Positions 8,242 to 17,908 of a DNA stretch of 64,000 nt are shown piece by piece. The DNA is taken from positions 1 to 64,000 of the forward strand of contig CAVUIT010000021.1 of NCBI GenBank assembly GCA_963741625.1. Reading direction: 5' to 3'. The translations under genes were made by a program, and so were the position numbers. The notes below the pieces were generated by a model. That model did no database searches, was not told the origin of the DNA, and worked only from the letters and a program-made list of their open reading frames with translations. This DNA comes from CAWBBA01 sp963741625. Its GTDB lineage: Bacteria; Desulfobacterota; Desulfomonilia; Desulfomonilales; Desulfomonilaceae. How positions within the stretch are numbered: the stretch's first letter is position 1; each line of letters begins with the position of its first letter.

Positions 8242-8822
8242 TATCATGCAAAATAATTACAAACGAAAGGGGAGAATCATGAAACGTCAATTGTTGAAAA
8301 GTTCGTCAGGTACTGTTTGTTGTGATAATTTTTTCTCTGATGTCCGGGGTTGCTCTGGCTCAAAAGAAACATTGGTTTGTGGTCAAGGACAAGAACGGTG
8401 TGTGCAGGGTGATAGAGGCCAAGGAAAAAACACCGCCACCATAGCAGGGCCATTCAAAACCAAGGTAGAGGCTGAAAAAAGAAAGGCCAAGGACTGTCCA
8501 ACGGGAGTCGGGCAAACCACAGACAGGCTGCGCCCCTCGCAAGAGCAGCCCGAACAGATGCGGCGTCAACACCAGCAGCGAGAAGAGCCTCAGCGACAAC
8601 AGCTAAAGAAACAGCAAACGCCGCAGCAACAACAACAGAAGCTGGCGCCTCAGCAGCAACAGCAGACTGAAAAGATGAAGGGAAAGGCTCAGGGAAAAAC
8701 CGAAGGGTCCAAGCCCTCAGAGGAAAAGGTCAAGGAAAAGACAACGGAACCCATTCCGTCAGAAAAGAAGAATTGATAGAGCATTGAAAGGCTCTCTTGT
8801 CTGATTTCTCGGACGAAGCTGA
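8242..8822. repeat. Right copy of ~570 bp imperfect direct repeat
   Basis: Same orientation and content as 20-580: SD region, WFV-domain gene and the downstream flank AGCATTGAAAGGCTCTC..TTGTCTGATTTCTCGG. The two copies bracket the 8 kb stress cluster. Confidence 0.75.
8280..8776 (+). CDS. Small secreted WFV-domain protein, copy D, two compensating frameshifts
   Basis: The start MKRQLLKSSS matches copy A at 51. One extra base (TCAGGTAC where copy A has TCAGTACC) at ~8309 throws the frame out, and a missing base at ~8438 restores it at NTATIAGPFKTK. Between these points the conserved reading (FSLMSGVALAQKKHWFVVKD, VCRVIEAKEKTP) lies in the neighbouring frame. Read literally, the protein therefore has no signal peptide and no domain core. 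The tail is intact: Gln-rich, then KMKGKAQGKTEGSK and KTTEPIPSEKKN. It is either an indel artefact or a recently disabled copy. Confidence 0.6.
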
Positions 8823-9051
8823 CGGTACGGACGGGTAAGACCTGTTAGTACCAGAGGCCCCACGCTAATTCCGAGATAGGAGTCCCATACAGGAATATCA
8901 ATGCTTTCTTATCATTTTCGGATTGCCGCACAAGTAAGTCCGTCATGACTGCAGTACCGGATTTTTCCTTGGTTACCGGACTTGACTATCCTCTATGCAT
9001 AAGAAACACTTCTCGGATGGCTACCTTCAGCTCGCCAAGGGGACGTATTCA

Positions 9052-10524
9052 GTGAAAGCACTATTGATTTATCCGTCGATACCCGACACTTTTTGGAGTT
9101 TTAAGCACATTATGAAGTTCATCCGCAAGAAGGCGGCTCACGTGCCTCTGGGGCTGCTGACGGTCGCGGCCATGTTTCCCAGGGACTGGGACCTTAAGGT
9201 CGTGGACACGAACGTCGAAAGTCTCCCGGATGAAGTGATCCAATGGGCCGACATGGTCTTCATCGGGGCAATGATCGTTCAAAAAGAGTCAGTACGACAG
9301 ATTGTCGCCAGATGCCGCGCCTTGGGCAAGCCAATAGTGGGTGGCGGACCGCTTTTCACAAGTTGTCCGGAGGACTTTGACGATGTGGATTATCTCGTCC
9401 TCAATGAGGCGGAGATAACGCTCCCACTGTTCCTGAAGGATCTGGTCGCAGGAAGCCCACACCGAGTCTATACAACTGAGGAGAAGCCCGACATCACTTT
9501 GACCCCCCTGCCCAGATGGGACCTTATAGACATGAAGCTCTACGCTTCAATGTCAGTTCAGTATTCCAGGGGATGCCCGTACGATTGCGAGTTCTGTGAC
9601 ATCGTCAACCTGAATGGCCGGCGTCCCAGGGTGAAATCGAATGACCAGATGATACGGGAGTTTGAGATACTCTACGAAATGGGTTGGCGTGGGAGCCTCT
9701 TCATCGTAGACGACAATTTCATCGGGAATCGATCGAAGGTCAAAACGCTCCTCAGGGAGCTCAAACTCTGGCAGGAGGCCAAAGATTTTCCATTTATGCT
9801 GTACACTGAAGCCTCGGTGAACCTCGCCCAGGATGGGGAACTCATGAGACTGATGACCGCGGCAGGCTTTGACTCTGTCTTTCTTGGGCTGGAGACGCCG
9901 GAGGAAGAATGCCTCGCGGAATGTGGCAAGCACCAGAACCGTTCGATGGACATGGTAGAAGCTGTCAAGACGATACAGCGAAACGGAATGGAGGTGATGG
10001 GCGGCTTCATAATAGGCTTTGATAACGATCCGCCCGATATTTTTGAGCGCCAGATAAAGTTCATTCAAAATAGCGGGGTAGTAAAAGCCATGATCGGCCT
10101 GCTCAATGCACCTCCGGGAACCCGCCTTTACCGGCGCCTCAAAGAGGAGGGGCGACTCCTTGAGGATTGCTCTGGCGATAACTGCGATGGGTCCATGAAT
10201 TTCGTTCCCAAAATGGATCCACGGCTCCTGAAGGAAGGATACAACGCTGTCCTGAATTACATATATTCCCCGAAAGAATACTACACACGGGTTCTGGAGT
10301 TTCTGAGGACGTACAAGCCCATGAGACGTCGCCGAATAACGTTATTGGGCACAACCGCTTTCCTCAATTCTATTCTTTACCTGGGTATTCTCGATACATG
10401 GAATAACAAGATCTATTACTGGAAGCTACTGTTCAAGGCCTTCGTGTTTTATCGCGAGTCTTTGCGCGAGGCTGTGACGCTCATGATTTTCGGCTACCAC
10501 TTCCGAAAGCTGTTCAGAAAGTGA
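9052..10524 (+). CDS. B12-binding radical SAM protein (DUF4070 type)
   Basis: I chose GTG 9052 over the in-frame ATG 8995 because AAGGGGAC sits 7-8 nt before it and the protein then starts VKALLIYPSIPDTFW, the usual beginning of this family. Residues ~1-140 are a cobalamin-binding domain; the radical SAM cluster motif is CPYDCEFCDI (about residue 175), followed by the GFDSVFLGLETP and GGFIIGFDNDP strands. A C-terminal DUF4070-like part contains basic and aromatic residues (YKPMRRRRI). Relatives include HpnP-type C-methylases and other class B methyltransferases. Substrate cannot be told from sequence. Monocistronic by spacing. Confidence 0.8.
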   Translation: MKALLIYPSIPDTFWSFKHIMKFIRKKAAHVPLGLLTVAAMFPRDWDLKVVDTNVESLPDEVIQWADMVFIGAMIVQKESVRQIVARCRALGKPIVGGGPLFTSCPEDFDDVDYLVLNEAEITLPLFLKDLVAGSPHRVYTTEEKPDITLTPLPRWDLIDMKLYASMSVQYSRGCPYDCEFCDIVNLNGRRPRVKSNDQMIREFEILYEMGWRGSLFIVDDNFIGNRSKVKTLLRELKLWQEAKDFPFMLYTEASVNLAQDGELMRLMTAAGFDSVFLGLETPEEECLAECGKHQNRSMDMVEAVKTIQRNGMEVMGGFIIGFDNDPPDIFERQIKFIQNSGVVKAMIGLLNAPPGTRLYRRLKEEGRLLEDCSGDNCDGSMNFVPKMDPRLLKEGYNAVLNYIYSPKEYYTRVLEFLRTYKPMRRRRITLLGTTAFLNSILYLGILDTWNNKIYYWKLLFKAFVFYRESLREAVTLMIFGYHFRKLFRK

Positions 10525-10682
10525 GCAAGTGTGCCTTGAAGACCCTTGTGGCGCAATGCCTTGAAACCAGCTAGAATTGCCACGAACTGGTAGCGCCTCT
10601 CCACAAGAGTTGTCGTCGGCCTTCATTCAGTTTGGCATTTAGTTTCCCGGCGGAGTTTGGGGACAAGCAGGAAGCTTAGATT

Positions 10683-13109
10683 ATGGACCGATTCATTTGT
10701 ATTCATGGACACTTCTATCAACCCCCCAGGGAAAGCCCCTGGCTGGAGGCAATTGAGATCCAAGATTCGGCATTCCCGTACCACGACTGGAACGAGCGAA
10801 TTTCAGCCGAATGCTATGCTGCCAACGCAGTGTCAAGACTTTGGGACACGGAAGGACGAATCGTCCAACTGGTGAACAATTATGCCGGCATAAGCTTCAA
10901 CTTTGGTCCAACTCTCTTGCTCTGGATGGAGAAGTATGCCACCGACGCGTATGAGGCAATTCTGGAGGGAGACAGACAGAGCGTAGAAAAATTCTCAGGC
11001 CATGGATCTGCTTTGGCCCAAGCTTACAATCACATGATCCTACCGCTGGCCAACAACCGCGACAAGGATACCCAGATTATATGGGGAATAAAGGATTTTG
11101 AGTATCGCTTTGGACGCAAGCCGGAAGGGTTGTGGCTCCCAGAGACGGCTGTGGATCTTGAGACCCTGGACATCATGGCGCAACACGAAATCGGATTTGC
11201 CATACTTTCCCCCAGCCAGGCACGGCGGGTTCGGCCCATTGACGGTGATGAGTGGCAGGACGTGAGTGGTGGAAGAATCGATCATACCATGGCTTACCAA
11301 GTGTCACTACCGTCAGGGCGCGTTATGAATCTGTTCTTTTACGATGGTCACATTTCACAGGCTGTAGCGTTTGAAGGATTGCTCGACAACGGAGAGGAGT
11401 TCGCCAAGAGGTTGCTGTACCAGTTCAGCGAGGACCGGTCCTCTCCCCGCCTCGTCCACGTCGCAACGGATGGCGAAAGCTATGGGCATCACCATCGCGG
11501 CGGCGACATGGCCCTCGCTCGTGCGCTCCATGATATTGAGCTCAACGGGCTTGCCAAGCTGACTAATTACGGCCAATACCTGGATGAGCATCCACCAACC
11601 CACGAAGTGGAAATCATTGAAAATAGCTCGTGGAGCTGCGTTCACGGAATAGAACGGTGGCGGTCGGATTGCGGGTGTAACAGCGGCGGCAACCCGGGTT
11701 GGAACCAGGCTTGGCGAGCCCCCCTGCGTGCGGCTCTGGATTGGCTCCGAGATGCCCTGGAACCGGCTTATCAACAATTGACCACACGGTTTCTTATCGA
11801 TCCGTGGGCGGCTCGAGACGACTATATCGACATCATCGTCGATCGATCACCCGACCGAATCAGTGCGTTTATGAGCCGCCACGCGACCCGCCCATTAAAC
11901 TACGAGGAAGAGATCACGGTCCTGAAGCTCATGGAGCTCCAACGCCACGCAATGCTCATGTACACAAGTTGTGGTTGGTTTTTTGACGAGCTTTCCGGGA
12001 TTGAGACGGTTCAGGTCATACAATATGCCGGCAGAGTTCTTCAGTTGGCCGACCAGCTCTTTAGCGGCTCCTTCGAACCTACCTTTCTCGAACATCTTGA
12101 ACTTGCCAAGAGCAACATACCTGAACACAGTGACGGCCGCGCAATTTATGAGGCATTCGTCAGGCCAGCCATGCTCGACATGAAAAATGTGGGCGCCCAT
12201 TATGCCGTAAGCTCCCTGTTCCAGGAAATCGGTGAACGAAGCTCGATCTATTCGTATTCTGCCACCCGGCAGGACTACCGCAGTTTTCAGGCAGGAAACT
12301 CAAAGCTTGTAATCGGGCGGGCAACGGTCATTTCGGAGGTTACGCGCGAATCCACAAGCTTGTGCTTTGGAGTATTACATCTTGGTGATCACAATATCGC
12401 CTGCGGCACCGGTGAATATCAGGGAGCGCAAAAATATGGAGCCCTTGTCAAAAGGATTTCAGAGGCTTTCGCCGTAGCAGACTTTCCGAAGACCATACTT
12501 TTGCTGGGTAAATACTTCGGGACGTCTATGTACTCTCTGACCTCGTTGTTTACCGATGAGCGGCGAAAAGTCCTGAACATGATCATGGAGCCAACGTTGC
12601 GCGAGGCTGAAGCCGCATATAGCTCCATTTACGAGCACCATGCTCCGTTGATTCGTTTTCTGAAAGGGGCCGGCGCGCCACTGCCCAAGGGCCTAGCTTT
12701 GGCAGCGGAGTTATGCTTGAATGCCAAGCTTCGTGGGTCGCTTCAAGGCGAGGGGCTTGAGCCCGAAGTCGTTCGACCTCTTCTGGAAGAAGCTCGTTTG
12801 GCCGGCGCAACTCTGGATGCGACTGCTCTAGGATTGCTACTGGCAGTCAACATTGAGCATCTGGCCGAACAACTTCTCGAACAACCTGACGACCTTTCTC
12901 GCATGGAGAGGTTGAATAGCGCTGCAAAACTAGTCCAGACATTGCCGTTCGAGGTCAATCTCTGGAAGACCCAAAACACCTGCTACAAGCTCCTTCACAC
13001 ATACTGGTCCGACTTCAAGGAAAAGGCCGGCCTGGGCGACAAAAGCGCTCAAGAATGGATACACAACTGCACGGTCTTGGCCGAGAATTTTCGGCTACGG
13101 GTACCCTAG
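10683..13109 (+). CDS. GH57 family glycosidase, DUF3536 type
   Basis: Intact 808-residue protein starting MDRFICIHGHFYQPPRE, the GH57 N-terminal strand. The family nucleophile region PEGLWLPETAVDLETL (about residue 140) and the acid region DGESYGHHHRGGDMAL (about residue 265) are both present. A DUF3536 helical C-terminal half follows (from about residue 380). GH57 enzymes act on alpha-glucans. The neighbour treY starts 51 bp downstream on the same strand, so an alpha-glucan or trehalose pathway role is likely. There is no signal peptide, so it is cytoplasmic. Exact substrate of DUF3536 members is not established to my knowledge. Confidence 0.85.
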   Translation: MDRFICIHGHFYQPPRESPWLEAIEIQDSAFPYHDWNERISAECYAANAVSRLWDTEGRIVQLVNNYAGISFNFGPTLLLWMEKYATDAYEAILEGDRQSVEKFSGHGSALAQAYNHMILPLANNRDKDTQIIWGIKDFEYRFGRKPEGLWLPETAVDLETLDIMAQHEIGFAILSPSQARRVRPIDGDEWQDVSGGRIDHTMAYQVSLPSGRVMNLFFYDGHISQAVAFEGLLDNGEEFAKRLLYQFSEDRSSPRLVHVATDGESYGHHHRGGDMALARALHDIELNGLAKLTNYGQYLDEHPPTHEVEIIENSSWSCVHGIERWRSDCGCNSGGNPGWNQAWRAPLRAALDWLRDALEPAYQQLTTRFLIDPWAARDDYIDIIVDRSPDRISAFMSRHATRPLNYEEEITVLKLMELQRHAMLMYTSCGWFFDELSGIETVQVIQYAGRVLQLADQLFSGSFEPTFLEHLELAKSNIPEHSDGRAIYEAFVRPAMLDMKNVGAHYAVSSLFQEIGERSSIYSYSATRQDYRSFQAGNSKLVIGRATVISEVTRESTSLCFGVLHLGDHNIACGTGEYQGAQKYGALVKRISEAFAVADFPKTILLLGKYFGTSMYSLTSLFTDERRKVLNMIMEPTLREAEAAYSSIYEHHAPLIRFLKGAGAPLPKGLALAAELCLNAKLRGSLQGEGLEPEVVRPLLEEARLAGATLDATALGLLLAVNIEHLAEQLLEQPDDLSRMERLNSAAKLVQTLPFEVNLWKTQNTCYKLLHTYWSDFKEKAGLGDKSAQEWIHNCTVLAENFRLRVP

Positions 13110-13160
13110 ACCGCGTCAGCTGCAAATCCGCAGTATGATGAAAGACCGGGAAGTCTCTTC

Positions 13161-15972
13161 ATGATTACTCCAACAGCGACCTATAGAATTCAATTCAATC
13201 CTTTTTTCGGCTTCCAGTCGTTAAGAAAGATCGTCCCCTATCTGGCCGAGCTGGGCATATCGGACGTTTATGCCTCGCCTGTCTTCAAAGCCAGAGCAGG
13301 CAGTCTCCACGGATACGATGTTGTTGATCCCAATGAGCTAAATCCTGAAATTGGAACAGCGGAAGATTTTGCGATCCTAGCGGAAGAGGTCAAGAGAAAC
13401 GGCCTGGGGTGGATCCAGGATGTGGTGCCGAATCACATGGCGTACACTTTTGAGAATAAGCTGCTGATGGATGTGCTTGAGAACGGTCAAGGCTCCAAGT
13501 ACTTCCCGTTTTTTGACATTGATTGGGAGCATGACTACGAAAACCTCAAAGGTCAAATTCTAGCCCCCTTTCTTGGTCGCTTCTACGGGGAGTCTCTGGA
13601 AGATGCAGAGATAATTCTAGACTACGGCCCTCAAGGGCTCACTGTTCGTTACTACGACGTCGCTTTTCCGGTGAGGATACAGTCATATCCCAACGTGTTC
13701 TCCCGTGGGTTGGCTTCTCTCAAGGGTAGGCTGGGAGAAGACCATCCTGACTTCATAAAGCTCCTGGGAGTACTTTACATCTTGAAAACGTTTGCCTCCC
13801 CGGAAGAGGTAGGCGACCGTTACGCTGAGATCAGATTCATCAAACGAATGCTATGGGAGCTATATTCCAGTAATAACGATGTTAAAGCGATGGTCGATGA
13901 AAATATACAGACAATCAATGGAAGCCCGGGCAAGCCTGAGAGTTTCAACTTACTCGATGATCTGCTTTCGGGCCAACTCTTCAAGCTCTCATACTGGAAG
14001 GTGGCGACTAAAGAGATAAACTACCGGAGATTTTTCAATATAAACGAACTCATATCGCTCCGAGTCCAAGACGAGGCGGTATTTGACCACACCCATAAGT
14101 ACATCCTCCAACTGATCCAAGAAGGCACCGTGGGTGGATTGAGAATCGACCACGTGGACGGTCTGTATGATCCGGGAAGATACCTGAAGAAGCTCAGAGC
14201 AAAGGCGCCCGAAACTTTCCTGGTGGTCGAGAAGATCCTCGATCCCGAGGAAGATCTGTGCAATGACTGGCCGGTGCAAGGGTCTACCGGCTACGATTTC
14301 ATGAATTATGTCAACGGATTATTCTGTGAAAAGAAGAACCAGAGGACTCTTGACAGGATATGGTTTACGCTCACTGGCTCCACTAGACGTTTTGCCGACT
14401 TGCTGCGAGAGAAGAAAAGACTGATTATTGTGGAGCACATGGCAGGAGATGTTAACAATCTGGCCCAATTGGTGAAGACTATCTCCAGCCGAGATCGACA
14501 CGGCAGCGACATTACTATGTTTGGGCTGAGAAGGGCAATCCTCGAGGTGCTGGCCGCGTTCCCCGTGTACCGGACCTACATAAACGATCGGGTCGTTTCC
14601 GAAAGCGACCGGTATTATATTGAACAAGCTGTGGACCTGGCCACCGCGGTCAATCCTGCCCTGATAAATGAATTAAAATTCATTAGACGTTTCCTGTTGT
14701 TGAACTTCCCCGAATATATGGACGAACAGGAAAAGAGCGAGTGGCTGAAATTCGCTATGCGGTTTCAGCAATACACAGGGCCGCTAATGGCCAAAGGGCT
14801 CGAAGACACCGCGCTCTATGTATATAACAAGCTGATTTCACTAAACGAAGTCGGTGGACGACCGGACCGGTTTGGATGCTCGGTGAAAGAATTTCACAGT
14901 TTCAACAAGAAACGGCAAAGACAGTGGCCGCACTCTTTCAACGCTACATCCACCCACGATACCAAGCGAGGTGAAGACGTTAGAGCGAGAATAAACGTAA
15001 TCTCGGAAATACCCCGGGAGTGGGAAAGGAACGTTCGGAACTGGAGTAGGATCAACAAGGGAAAGAAGAGTCGAATCCGTGACAATTATGTCCCTGACAA
15101 GAATGACGAGTATTTCCTTTACCAGACGTTGCTGGGGGCCTTTCCATTTGCTAGGGACGAGTATCTCTGAATTTGTGGAAAGGATTAAGCAATACATAAT
15201 CAAAGCCGTGAGAGAAGCCAAGGTGCACACAGAGTGGATAAAACCTGATCTGGCCTACGAATCCGCGTACCTGGCTTTCCTGGAAGAGATCCTGGATCCT
15301 TCAGATGAAAATGCCTTCTTGAGAGAATTCCTCCCGTTCCAAAGGAAGATCGCTCATTATGGAGTACTAAACTCCCTTTCTCAGGTGCTCATCAAAATCA
15401 CTTCTCCCGGCGTCCCGGATTTTTACCAGGGCACAGAACTCTGGGACCTGAACCTCGTGGATCCGGACAATCGCAGGCCAATAAACTTCGAACAGAGGGT
15501 TACCTTATTGGGGGACATCCGAAGAAGGGCCGAAACAGACCTGCTCAAATTGATCGAAGCGCTGCTCGCTAACGTTCAGGATGGTGGAATCAAGCTTTTT
15601 CTAGTGCACCGGGCGCTCCACGCACGAAAGAGCTACCCGCTCGTCTTCCAAAAGGGGGGCTACTTGCCACTGAGAACCGTGGGAAAATTTGAGCGCAACG
15701 TGATCGCGTTTGCGAGGAGGCACGGTGAGACATGGGCTGTGACGATAGCGCCAAGATTCCTGTGCACCGTGGTGGAGGAGGGGAACTTCCCCCTTGGCAC
15801 TCAGGTCTGGCAGGATACGCGGGTGATCCTCCCGCGCCGATCGCCCTCGAAGTATAGGAATGTGTTTACCAATGAGATGGTTCCGGGAGGAGATTCTCTG
15901 GCAGTGGGCGAGGCCCTGAGAATTTTTCCCGCGGGGTTGTTGACGGCCGGCGACGAGGAGGCTGTCACTTAG
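13161..15972 (+). CDS. treY: Maltooligosyltrehalose synthase, one frameshift
   Basis: TreY isomerises the reducing-end alpha-1,4 bond of maltooligosaccharides to an alpha,alpha-1,1 bond. GH13 signatures appear in order: YASPVFKARAGSLHGYDVVD (start), DVVPNHMAY (region I), GLRIDHVDGLYDP (region II), FLVVEKIL (region III), then FNATSTHDTKRGEDVRARI. The first frame ends at 15170; the matching continuation SEFVERIKQYIIKAVREAKV.. PGVPDFYQGTELWDLNLVDP is in the next frame from ~15160 to the stop at 15972. Restored length is about 935 residues, normal for TreY. No treZ is seen nearby; the GH57 gene upstream is the only alpha-glucan partner in the window. Confidence 0.9.
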
Positions 15973-15997
15973 AGACAAAAAAACTTTCCCAAAAGTC

Positions 15998-16026
15998 TTG
16001 ACACTGAAAGTACCAGCCAGTATACT
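15998..16026 (+). promoter_or_regulatory. Sigma70 promoter of the dsr operon
   Basis: TTGACA (15998-16003), 17 bp spacer, TATACT (16021-16026): a near-consensus housekeeping promoter just after treY and pointing at rsbRD-dsrMKJOP. Transcription should start near 16033, giving a leader of about 280 nt. Confidence 0.8.
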
Positions 16027-16032
16027 CCGCTC

Positions 16033-16314
16033 CGGAACTTGCCGTCATGATTGTTGATTCCCAACTGTCGGCGTCCAATCACGAAAAAAAATTGTAAGTC
16101 GCCTGGTCCCCACGGGCTGAGGGCTCCCCATGGGCGTGTCTGTGATCCAAATGCAGGGACCGAGCCGGCGAAGACGGTTTTTGAGCGCGACCGGGGTCGT
16201 TGACAGGAATTAGCGGCTGCGGAATTTGCAGGAGATGGATGCTCACTGCCTTGCAAAGATGACCGTGACGGTGAATGTTTTTCGACACAAGGGCTCCGAC
16301 AAACCTAAGGAAAA
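16033..16314 (+). other. Long 5' leader of the dsr operon
   Basis: About 280 nt between the predicted start site and the first ATG, with no credible gene. It is GC-rich in the middle (16097-16215) and has several short complementary segments such as CCCCACGGGCTGAGGG and CCCCATGGGC. I could not match it to a riboswitch class. It may hold post-transcriptional control or simply be untranslated. Confidence 0.4.
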
Positions 16315-16884
16315 ATGAAACAGGAAATATTGGAAGAGTTTCTAGTTAGCAACAAGACGACCATTCTGGAAAGATGGTTTGAACTTACCGTCGCTACCTA
16401 CCCCGCAGACTCGAGGAAATTCTTAAACAGCAGAGGCAACCGCTTTGCCAATCCGGTGGGCGCGTCCATCTCGGAAGGACTGGAAGGCGTTTACGATCTC
16501 CTCGTTAAGCCCGGGGGCGCTGAACCCCACGAGTTTGTTACATTTCTGGACGAAGTTATCCGCATAAGAGCGGTTCAGGATTTTTCTCCCGCCAATGCCG
16601 TAGGCTTTGTATTCCTCCTGAAAAAGGCTGCAAGAGAAGCAATTGGCAAGGAGATTCGAGAGAGTCGGCTCTTGGAACAGGTTGTGGCATTCGAGTCTAG
16701 AATAGACAGTCTGGCTCTGCTCTCGTTTAACATCTACATGCAGTGCCGCGAGAAGCTTTTTGAAATCAGAGCTACTGAAATCAGGAACAGGACGTCCAGA
16801 ATACTGGAAAGGGCCTGTCAGAAATACGGGATGCCGCAAGAGTGGATGGCTCCCGAAGACGGCAGTAAGAATAGCGTAACATAA
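16315..16884 (+). CDS. RsbRD N-terminal-domain protein upstream of dsrM
   Basis: An all-helical 189-residue protein: FLVSNKTTILERWFELTVAT, then YPADSRKFLNSRGNRFANPV, then SLALLSFNIYMQCREKLFEI near the end. This is the RsbRD-type globin-like sensor module seen alone in front of dsrMKJOP in many sulfate reducers. RsbR proteins modulate stressosome signalling; no sigma-B system is visible here, so its role may be sensing for the Dsr operon. It ends 16 bp before dsrM and is in the same transcript from the 15998 promoter. Confidence 0.75.
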   Translation: MKQEILEEFLVSNKTTILERWFELTVATYPADSRKFLNSRGNRFANPVGASISEGLEGVYDLLVKPGGAEPHEFVTFLDEVIRIRAVQDFSPANAVGFVFLLKKAAREAIGKEIRESRLLEQVVAFESRIDSLALLSFNIYMQCREKLFEIRATEIRNRTSRILERACQKYGMPQEWMAPEDGSKNSVT

Positions 16885-16900
16885 ATCGAGGTGATGGCAG

Positions 16901-17906
16901 ATGAACTCTTGGTCTTCACTATTCTTAGCACTGTTCGCAGTGATAGTCCTGGTTTTGCTTTCCCTGCTAGGAGTGGGGGCGGTGGGCCTGGCTACTCTGT
17001 TTGGGGTTGTCATCCCCTATGCCGCAGGCGCCGTGTTTGTCCTCGGCGTTGTATGGCGAGTAGTGCAGTGGGCGAGGGTGCCGGTCCCGTTTAGAATCCC
17101 CTCAACCTGCGGACAGGGCAAATCGCTTCCGTGGATCAAAGCTGACAACCTTGAATGCCCGTACAATACCTGGGGCGTGATCGGACGGATGTTGCTGGAA
17201 GTGCTCCTTTTCCGTTCGCTCTTCAGGAACACCAGAGCGGAACTGAGAGACGGCCCACGTCTAACGTATGCGTCTGCGAAGTGGCTCTGGCTTGGCGGGA
17301 TCTTATTCCATTATTCATTCCTCATCGTTGTGTTGAGGCACTTCCGGTTCTTTATCGAGCCTGTACCGCATTTTGTCGAACTTCTCTCTTCCGTTGACGG
17401 GTTTTTCCAGATACTTCTACCGACGGTCTTCCTGAGCGATGTGGCCTTTTTGGCCGCGGTGACCTACCTCTTCCTGAGAAGAGTGGCCCTTCCGGAGCTG
17501 CGGTACATTTCGCTTACCGCAGATTATTTCCCGCTGTTTCTCATCCTGGGGATCGCGATATCCGGACTTTTGATGCGGAACGTGTGGAAAGTAGATCTTC
17601 TGAGCGTGAAGCAACTAACCATGGGACTGGTCACTCTTCACCCGACGGTACCCTGCGGGAATCGGTTCGATCTTTTACGTTCACGTTTTCCTTGTGAGCG
17701 TGCTGCTGGCTTATATACCCTTCAGCAAGATCATGCACGCAGGTGGCGTGTTTCTGAGCCCCACGAGGAATATGGCAAGTAACAACCGGAGCGAGAGGTA
17801 CATCAACCCGTGGAATTATCCGGTTAAGACACATACGTACGAGGAGTACGAGGACGAATTCAGGGACAAGATGAAAGAGGCCGGAATCCCGGTTGATAAG
17901 GAGTAA
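16901..17906 (+). CDS. dsrM: DsrM, membrane cytochrome b subunit of DsrMKJOP, one frameshift
   Basis: NarI-like integral membrane subunit that takes quinol electrons to DsrK. Hydrophobic helices alternate with conserved His (FRNTRAELRDGPR, LWLGGILFHYSFLIVVLRHF, VALPELRYISLTADYFPLFL). After TMGLVTLHPTVP an extra C in ACCCTG (~17650) shifts the frame; removing it gives AGIGSIFYVHVFLVSVLLAY, IPFSKIMHAGGVFLSPTRNM and ends PVDKE at 17906, 2 nt before dsrK. DsrM is needed for sulfate reduction and the rest of the operon is intact, so this is almost certainly a sequence error. About 335 residues restored. Confidence 0.9.
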
Positions 17907-17908
17907 AC

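Noticed and set aside
17640..17700. dsrM break as programmed frameshift or recoding
   Set aside because: Caused by one extra C in a short C run, with no slippery heptamer or hairpin; many similar breaks elsewhere point to sequence error.
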